A DNA stretch of 64,000 nt from an uncultured Sutterella sp. (GTDB lineage Bacteria > Pseudomonadota > Gammaproteobacteria > Burkholderiales > Burkholderiaceae_F). A program made the position numbers and the translations under genes. This document shows positions 58,846-64,000 of this stretch, piece by piece. The notes under the pieces were generated by a model. That model saw only the letters and a list, made by a program, of their open reading frames with translations. It made no database searches and was not told where the DNA came from. Numbering within the stretch: position 1 is the stretch's first letter; each line of letters starts with the position of its first letter. The stretch covers positions 65,661 to 129,660 of the forward strand of contig CAAGKD010000094.1 in the NCBI GenBank assembly GCA_900770335.1, given 5' to 3'.

Positions 58846-60021
58846 ATGTTTTCCCGAGACAGTTTCAGCATAGTGCCGGGCGACGAAGCCTGGCTCGCGC
58901 GCGAGAAGCTCCGCCGTCGGCGCGAGTTCACGCTTCAGGCGGCACTGATCCTCATCCTCGTGGCGGTCGTCGCGGCTCTCGCGGCGAACGTCGAGGCGAA
59001 TCTCGCGGCCAAGAACATCCGCAGCGGCTTTCACTTCCTCATGAACCGCGCGGGCTTCGAGATCAGCGACCAGCTCGTCGCCTACTCGAGCAACGATCCG
59101 CTCTGGAAGGCGTTCCTCACGGGCCTGCTCAACACTCTGCGCGTCTCGGCCTGCTCGATCGTCACGGCGACGGCGCTCGGCGTGATCGTCGGCCTCATGC
59201 GGCTCTCGCGAAATGCGATCGTGCGGTTCCTCGGCGCCGCGCACGTGGAGGCCTACCGAAACGTGCCGCTTCTCGTGCTCCTGCTCGCGCTCTATCTCGT
59301 CGTGACGGAGCTTCTTCCCGGAGTGCGCGCGGCCTGGCATCTCGGAGACTGGGTGTTCCTCTCGAAGACCGGGCTGCTCTGCGCCGTGCCGAACATGACG
59401 GGCGCCTCGGCGATCGCCGCCGTCGGCGCGCTTGCGGCCGGCGCCCTGGCCGCCTGGGTCATCCGGCGGCGCGAGACCGCGCTCGTCGCGAATGGCCTCG
59501 GACTCGTCGTCTTTCTCGTCGCCTTCGTCGCGATCTGGGCCGCCTGCGGCGCCGCGGGCGGCTGGAATCATCCCGTCGCAACGCGCTTCTCGATGCGCGG
59601 CGGCGCGCAGCTCACGCCCGAGTTCCTCACGCTCTGGGTGGGGCTCACGCTCTACTCCTCGGCGATGATCGCCGAGATCGTCCGAGCGGGCGTGCAGTCC
59701 GTGCGGCCCGCCCAGTGGGACGCGGCCTACGCGCTCGGGTTCCGCACCCGCGAGACCGTGAGCTACGTGGTCTTCCCGCAGGCGATGCGGCTCATCATTC
59801 CGCCGCTCTCGAGCCAGTTCATGACGCTCACGAAGAACTCCTCGCTCGCCGTCATGGTGGGCTATCCGGATCTCGTCAACGTCGGCACGACCGTGATGAA
59901 CGTCACCGGTCAGGCGCTTGAGGTGATCTGCCTCATCATGGGCGTCTACCTCACGGTCAACATCATCATCTCCGTCGTCATGAACCGGGTCAACGACCGG
60001 ATCATGCGCGCGCCGCAATGA
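58846..60021 (+). CDS. aapQ: amino-acid ABC transporter permease (AapQ-like)
   Basis: A 391-residue permease with an N-terminal membrane segment (about 32-52) and a His/Glu-type permease core. The N-terminal HisM-type segment GLLNTLRVSACSIVTATALG and RNVPLLVLLLALYL are visible, and the C-terminal half carries the ATPase-coupling EAA loop (SVRPAQWDAAYALGFR, then FPQAMRLIIPPLSSQF). The start is ATG 58846; a TTG at 58837 is less likely. The next gene overlaps or abuts its stop. Confidence 0.9.
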   Translation: MFSRDSFSIVPGDEAWLAREKLRRRREFTLQAALILILVAVVAALAANVEANLAAKNIRSGFHFLMNRAGFEISDQLVAYSSNDPLWKAFLTGLLNTLRVSACSIVTATALGVIVGLMRLSRNAIVRFLGAAHVEAYRNVPLLVLLLALYLVVTELLPGVRAAWHLGDWVFLSKTGLLCAVPNMTGASAIAAVGALAAGALAAWVIRRRETALVANGLGLVVFLVAFVAIWAACGAAGGWNHPVATRFSMRGGAQLTPEFLTLWVGLTLYSSAMIAEIVRAGVQSVRPAQWDAAYALGFRTRETVSYVVFPQAMRLIIPPLSSQFMTLTKNSSLAVMVGYPDLVNVGTTVMNVTGQALEVICLIMGVYLTVNIIISVVMNRVNDRIMRAPQ

Positions 60022-60032
60022 AGGAGGCCGGA

Positions 60033-61133
60033 ATGGCGGAAACATTGACAACGGGCACGCCGGGCAGCATCTGGGAGCGCGCGAGGAGAAGCTGCTTCTA
60101 CTCTCCCGCGGCGAGCGTGGTCTCGGTCGCGCTCGGAGCGCTCATCGTCCTCATCGTCTGGACCGTTCTGCGCTGGGCCGTCTGGGACGCCGTCTGGACG
60201 GCCGACATCGAGGCCTGCCGCAGGGCCTCGGGCGCCTGCTGGGGGTTCGTCGCCGAAAAGTGGCGCCTCATCATCTTCGGGCGCTTCCCCTATGAGCTGC
60301 AGTGGCGGCCTGCGGTCGCGACCTTAGCGATCGTCGCGATGCTCTGCGTTTCGGGCGTCCCCTCGCTTTGGACGCGCCGGGGCGTGCGGCTTCTCCTCTG
60401 GGGGTGGGGCGCGGCCTTCGCGGTCTTCTTCCTGCTGATGACGGGCGGCGTTTTCGGACTCGAGCGCATCGGCACGGACATGTGGGGGGGACTGCCGCTC
60501 ACGGTGATCCTCACGCTCATCGGCATGACGGCCTCGTCGCCGATCGGCATCCTCCTTGCCATCGGACGCAGGAGCCGGCTGCCCATCGTCTCGGCGCTCT
60601 CGACGGGCTACATCGAGCTCGTGCGCGGCGTTCCGCTCATCACGGTCCTCTTCGTGGCGACCTTCGTCTTTCCGCTCCTCATGCCCGAGTGGATGAAGAT
60701 CGACGCCTTCTGGCGCGTTGCGATCGGCGTGACGCTCTTCCAGGCGGCCTACATGGCCGAGACCGTCAGGGGCGGCCTGCAGACGATTCCGAAGGGGCAG
60801 TTCGCCGCCGCGCGCTCGCTTGGCCTCACCGAGCGGCAGGTCTACGCGAGCGTGATCCTGCCGCAGGCGCTCGTCGCGATCATTCCGGCCTTCGTCAACA
60901 GCCTGCTCTCGTGCTTCATGGACACCTCGCTCGTGATGGTGGTGTCGATGTACGACCTCACGGGCGGCCTCAAGCTCGCCTTGGGCGATGCGCTCTGGCG
61001 GCCGTACTTCATCGAGGGCTATGCGTTCATCGTGCTCGTCTACTTCGTCTCGAGCTTCATCGTCTCGCGCTACAGTCAGTGGCTCGAGGTGAGGCTCAAG
61101 GGCAGCAAGGCGAGGCGGACGGTGCAGATCTGA
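60033..61133 (+). CDS. aapM: amino-acid ABC transporter permease (AapM-like)
   Basis: A 366-residue second permease subunit. A first membrane segment (about 26-46), a soluble insert, then the permease core with WGGLPLTVILTLIGMTASSP, YIELVRGVPLITVLF and the coupling loop TIPKGQFAAARSLGLTERQ followed by ILPQALVAIIPAFVNSL. The start is at 60033, where AAGGAGG lies 5 bases upstream. In typical aapJQMP operons the ATPase gene aapP comes next; here it does not. Confidence 0.9.
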   Translation: MAETLTTGTPGSIWERARRSCFYSPAASVVSVALGALIVLIVWTVLRWAVWDAVWTADIEACRRASGACWGFVAEKWRLIIFGRFPYELQWRPAVATLAIVAMLCVSGVPSLWTRRGVRLLLWGWGAAFAVFFLLMTGGVFGLERIGTDMWGGLPLTVILTLIGMTASSPIGILLAIGRRSRLPIVSALSTGYIELVRGVPLITVLFVATFVFPLLMPEWMKIDAFWRVAIGVTLFQAAYMAETVRGGLQTIPKGQFAAARSLGLTERQVYASVILPQALVAIIPAFVNSLLSCFMDTSLVMVVSMYDLTGGLKLALGDALWRPYFIEGYAFIVLVYFVSSFIVSRYSQWLEVRLKGSKARRTVQI

Positions 61134-61143
61134 GAGGACCCAA

Positions 61144-61641
61144 ATGAAATTCCATGAGCACATCATCCGGGCGTCTGTTCCGGAGCTCCCCTTCCGGCTC
61201 ACGCGCGCGGAGCTCGCCGCGGGCATTGCGGAGTTCGCCCGTTGCCCCGACCGGTTCATAGAGGAGGCGAGCGGATCGCGCATCACCCGCCCCGAGGCGC
61301 CCGGCGCCGAACCCGGCAGCGTCGTCTTCGGGCGCGAGATCCGCTTCGGCGGCCTCGCCTTCGAGGAGACCGTCGAGCTTCTCGAGGACGGGAGCTGCCG
61401 CACGCACATTGACGCGGATGCGGGACGGCCGGCCTCGGACTTCCTGATGCGGATCGAGGAGCCCGAGGACGGGGTATTCTTCGTGCGCTTCGTCTATCAC
61501 GAGGACCGCGAGCCGCCCGTCCGCGAGAGCGCCCAGGAGCGCCAGATCGCCGAATTGCGCCGCCTTGCCTACGAGAGCAAGGACCGCAGCGTGCTCGAGC
61601 GGATTCTCGGGAACATCGCGCAGGCGCACGCCGCAGGCTGA
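61144..61641 (+). CDS. SRPBCC-type DUF1857 (AtaL-like) protein
   Basis: A 165-residue soluble protein resembling the DUF1857/AtaL-like SRPBCC fold: HIIRASVPELPFRLTRAEL, GREIRFGGLAFEETVELLED and VFFVRFVYHEDRE. Such folds form a hydrophobic pocket, but the ligand is unknown. It begins 10 bases after aapM, in the place usually taken by the transporter ATPase gene, and lacks any Walker motif. No signal peptide. Confidence 0.7.
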   Translation: MKFHEHIIRASVPELPFRLTRAELAAGIAEFARCPDRFIEEASGSRITRPEAPGAEPGSVVFGREIRFGGLAFEETVELLEDGSCRTHIDADAGRPASDFLMRIEEPEDGVFFVRFVYHEDREPPVRESAQERQIAELRRLAYESKDRSVLERILGNIAQAHAAG

Positions 61642-61748
61642 GCGCGGTGGTTCGCGCCGAGGCTCCGAGACGGGCGTCGCGTGGGGAGCGGCCTTCGGGC
61701 GATCCTCCGCGGCGCCCTTTTTCTTTCTCTTCCACTGCAGACAGATCC

Positions 61749-64000
61749 ATGACTGAACAGCTTTCCGGGCGCATCGCCGCCCGCATCGCCGGGGAGATCT
61801 CCGCCCGTCCCGATCAGGTCGAGGCGGCCGTCCGGCTCCTTGACGAGGGCGCCACCGTGCCCTTCATCGCCCGGTACCGCAAGGAGGTGACGGGCGGACT
61901 CACGGACGCGCAGCTGCGCACGCTCGAGGAGCGCCTCGTCTACCTGCGCGAGCTCGAGGACCGCAGGGCAACGGTGCTCGCCGCCATCGAGGCCGCGGGC
62001 AAGCTCACCGACGAGCTTCGCGGTCAGATCGAGGCCTGCGAGACGAAGCTCGCGCTTGAGGCGCTCTACGCCCCCTACAGGAGCAAGCGCCGCACGCGCG
62101 CGGCCATCGCGCGCGAAGCGGGGCTCGAGCCTCTCGCCGACGCGCTCCTTTCGAACCGCTCGCTCGATCCTCTCGGCGCGGCCGCGCCTTACGTGAATGC
62201 TGAGAAGGGCGTCGCCGACGCGCAGGCCGCGCTTGACGGCGCCCGGGACATCCTCGCCGAGCGCTTCGCCGCGGATCCTGCGGTCCGCGAGGATCTGAAG
62301 GACTTCATGTCCGCCCGCGCCGACCTCGTCGCCCGGGCGGCCGGGGACGCCGCCTCGGACGCCGAGGCCGCGGCCAAGGCGGAGAAGTTCCGCGACTATC
62401 TCGATTACAGGGAGCCCCTTCAGAAGGCTCCGTCGCACCGCGCGCTCGCCATCCTGCGCGGACGGCGCGAGGGCGTGCTCGGCGTGTCGGTCGAGCTTTC
62501 GCCCGAAGAGGAGACTGCGAGGCCTCATCCGGCGGAGGCGCGCCTCGCCGCCCGGCTTGGCGTCGAGAGGACGGGGCGGGCCGCGGACGAGTGGCTTCTC
62601 GGCGTCTGCCGCTGGGCTTGGCGCGTCAAGCTTCGCCTCTCGATCGAGACGGAGCTCCTCGAGGAGCTCCGCGAGCGCGCCGAGGAGACCGCGATCGGGG
62701 TCTTCGGCGAGAACCTGAGGGACCTGCTCCTGGCGGCTCCGGCCGGACGCCACGCCGTCGTGGGGCTCGATCCGGGCCTGCGCACGGGCGTCAAGGCGGC
62801 CGTGATCGACGACACGGGGCGCGTCCTCGCGCATGACGTCCTCATGATGCACGGCTCGAGCGCCGCGCGCGAGGGCGCGAAGGCGAAGCTCGCGAGGATG
62901 CTCCGCGCGCACCGGGCGGCCTTCATCGCGATCGGCAACGGCACGGCGAGCCGCGAGACCTCCGCGGTCGTCGGCGAGGTCCTGCGCGAGTGCCCCGACA
63001 TCGAGGCGCTCCGCGTCATCGTGAGCGAAGCGGGTGCCTCGGTCTACTCCGCCTCCGAGCTCGCAAGCGAGGAGCTTCCCGAGCTCGACGTCGTCTACCG
63101 CGGCGCGGTCTCGATCGCCCGGCGCCTGCAGGACCCGCTCGCCGAGCTCGTGAAGATCGATCCCAAGGCGATCGGCGTCGGGCAGTACCAGCATGACGTC
63201 GACGCCGCCAAGCTCGGGCGCAGGCTCTCGGCCGTCGTCGAGGACTGCGTCAACTTCGTCGGCGTGGACGTCAACACCGCGAGTCCGCAGCTCCTCGAGC
63301 ACGTCGCCGGGCTCACGCGCCGCGTGGCCCAGGAGATCGTCCGCCGCCGCGAGACGCACGGCGCTTTCCGGGAGCGCTCGGAGCTCTGCGAGGTGCCTTA
63401 TCTCGGCAACGCCCGGTATCAGCAGTCCGCAGGCTTCCTGCGCATTCCGCAGGGCGCGAACCCCCTGGACAGCACGGGCGTGCACCCCGAGTCCTACTGC
63501 GTCGTCGAGCGCATGGTGAGCCGGCTCGGACTGAAGAGCGTCGCCGAGCTCATGGGCAACCTGGGACTCCTCGGGCGCATCCGCGCCCAGGACTACGCTG
63601 ACGAGCGCTTCGGCGTGCCGACGGTGAAGGACATCATCGCCGAGCTCGGAAAGCCCCGGCGCGACCCGCGCGCGGACTTCACGACGGCGAAGTTCGAGGA
63701 GGGCGTCCGGACGATCGAGGACCTGCGCGAGGGCATGAAGCTCGAGGGCGTCGTGAGCAACGTCGCGGACTTCGGCGCCTTCGTCGACGTGGGCGTCCAT
63801 GTCGACGGACTCGTTCACGTCTCCGCGCTTGCGGACTGCTTCGTGCGTGATCCGCGCGAGGTCGTGCGCGTGGGGCAGGTCGTCCGCGTGACGGTCGTCG
63901 AGGTCGACGTGAAGCGGCAGAGAATCGCGCTCTCGATGCGCTCGGACGGGAAAGCCGGCAACGCGCGCGGTCCGCGCGCCGGCGGCGCGGACCGCGGCTC
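61749..64000 (+). CDS. tex: Tex-family RNA-binding transcription accessory protein, partial
   Basis: The first 750 codons of Tex; the stop lies beyond the right edge. The N-terminal helical domain has VPFIARYRKEVTGGL and LYAPYRSKRRTRA. The YqgF-like RNase-H-fold domain begins VVGLDPGLRTGVKAAVID (near 338), followed by KIDPKAIGVGQYQHDVD, helix-hairpin-helix repeats (GVDVNTASPQLL), and an S1 RNA-binding domain (GMKLEGVVSNVADFGAFVDV, about 660-730). Tex acts in transcription and RNA metabolism and is usually about 770-800 residues long, so little is missing. Confidence 0.95.
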   Translation, partial: MTEQLSGRIAARIAGEISARPDQVEAAVRLLDEGATVPFIARYRKEVTGGLTDAQLRTLEERLVYLRELEDRRATVLAAIEAAGKLTDELRGQIEACETKLALEALYAPYRSKRRTRAAIAREAGLEPLADALLSNRSLDPLGAAAPYVNAEKGVADAQAALDGARDILAERFAADPAVREDLKDFMSARADLVARAAGDAASDAEAAAKAEKFRDYLDYREPLQKAPSHRALAILRGRREGVLGVSVELSPEEETARPHPAEARLAARLGVERTGRAADEWLLGVCRWAWRVKLRLSIETELLEELRERAEETAIGVFGENLRDLLLAAPAGRHAVVGLDPGLRTGVKAAVIDDTGRVLAHDVLMMHGSSAAREGAKAKLARMLRAHRAAFIAIGNGTASRETSAVVGEVLRECPDIEALRVIVSEAGASVYSASELASEELPELDVVYRGAVSIARRLQDPLAELVKIDPKAIGVGQYQHDVDAAKLGRRLSAVVEDCVNFVGVDVNTASPQLLEHVAGLTRRVAQEIVRRRETHGAFRERSELCEVPYLGNARYQQSAGFLRIPQGANPLDSTGVHPESYCVVERMVSRLGLKSVAELMGNLGLLGRIRAQDYADERFGVPTVKDIIAELGKPRRDPRADFTTAKFEEGVRTIEDLREGMKLEGVVSNVADFGAFVDVGVHVDGLVHVSALADCFVRDPREVVRVGQVVRVTVVEVDVKRQRIALSMRSDGKAGNARGPRAGGADRG

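Noticed and set aside
61569..63818. 749-codon open frame antisense to tex
   Set aside because: Same shadow effect; the tex frame carries all expected motifs.

Overview
This window comes from a high-GC betaproteobacterium, most likely of the Sutterellaceae (Burkholderiales). The evidence is gene order and content: an rpmH-rnpA-yidD-yidC / dnaA-dnaN-gyrB origin region, mreBCD-mrdA-rodA-rlpA divergent from gatCAB, an fmt-rsmB-DUF4390-ntrYX-trkA-trkH run, dprA-topB, a DUF1840 protein, and menA (menaquinone biosynthesis, which fits Sutterellaceae better than ubiquinone-only relatives). The family assignment is inference. No rRNA, tRNA, CRISPR array, prophage or insertion sequence was seen. Almost all of the DNA is coding, and most coding regions look intact.

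1-8.1 kb, mainly minus strand: parA (cut by the window edge), a MarC-like membrane protein, rsmG, mnmG, mnmE, one plus-strand orphan membrane protein, then yidC, yidD, rnpA and rpmH. A near-consensus sigma70 promoter for rpmH is visible. 8.1-15.3 kb, plus strand: dnaA with a DnaA box in its promoter, dnaN, gyrB with a clear terminator, a cytosolic-type 5'-nucleotidase, then an AT-rich 411-bp gap. That gap holds many DnaA-box-like sites pointing at a T-rich core and TAG triplets. It is the best replication-origin candidate, although it lies about 5 kb from the usual rpmH-dnaA position.

15.3-22.3 kb: a divergent Crp/Fnr-like regulator, a BON-domain lipoprotein, menA, a DUF493 protein, a PBP5/DacC-family protein that has lost its catalytic motifs, birA, coaX and a small envelope protein. 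21.8-30.4 kb, minus strand: HIT protein, a 71-aa acidic protein, M20 peptidase, then the elongasome genes rlpA-rodA-mrdA-mreD-mreC-mreB. 30.6-34 kb: gatCAB for Gln-tRNA/Asn-tRNA transamidation, ending in a strong terminator. 34-41.5 kb: pyrE, an exonuclease III, an RsuA-type pseudouridine synthase, AmpG permease, a UPF0149 protein, and a regulatory PTS cascade (EIIA-Man, HPr, EI) with no sugar permease nearby.

41.1-52.1 kb: DUF1840, then trkH, trkA, an NtrX-like regulator without the sigma54 ATPase domain, NtrY-like kinase, DUF4390, rsmB and fmt as one overlapping minus-strand unit. A plus-strand alpha/beta hydrolase separates fmt from def. 52.2-64 kb: a degenerate DprA, topoisomerase III, a CNNM/CorC protein, a polar amino-acid ABC transporter (binding protein plus two permeases, no ATPase gene adjacent), an SRPBCC/DUF1857 protein and the start of tex.

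The window is mostly housekeeping DNA, and I see no clear new defence or mobile system. The most unusual points are the offset origin candidate, two family members that kept their fold but lost catalytic or binding motifs (DacC and DprA), the ATPase-less amino-acid transporter cluster with structured leader RNA, and the truncated NtrX.
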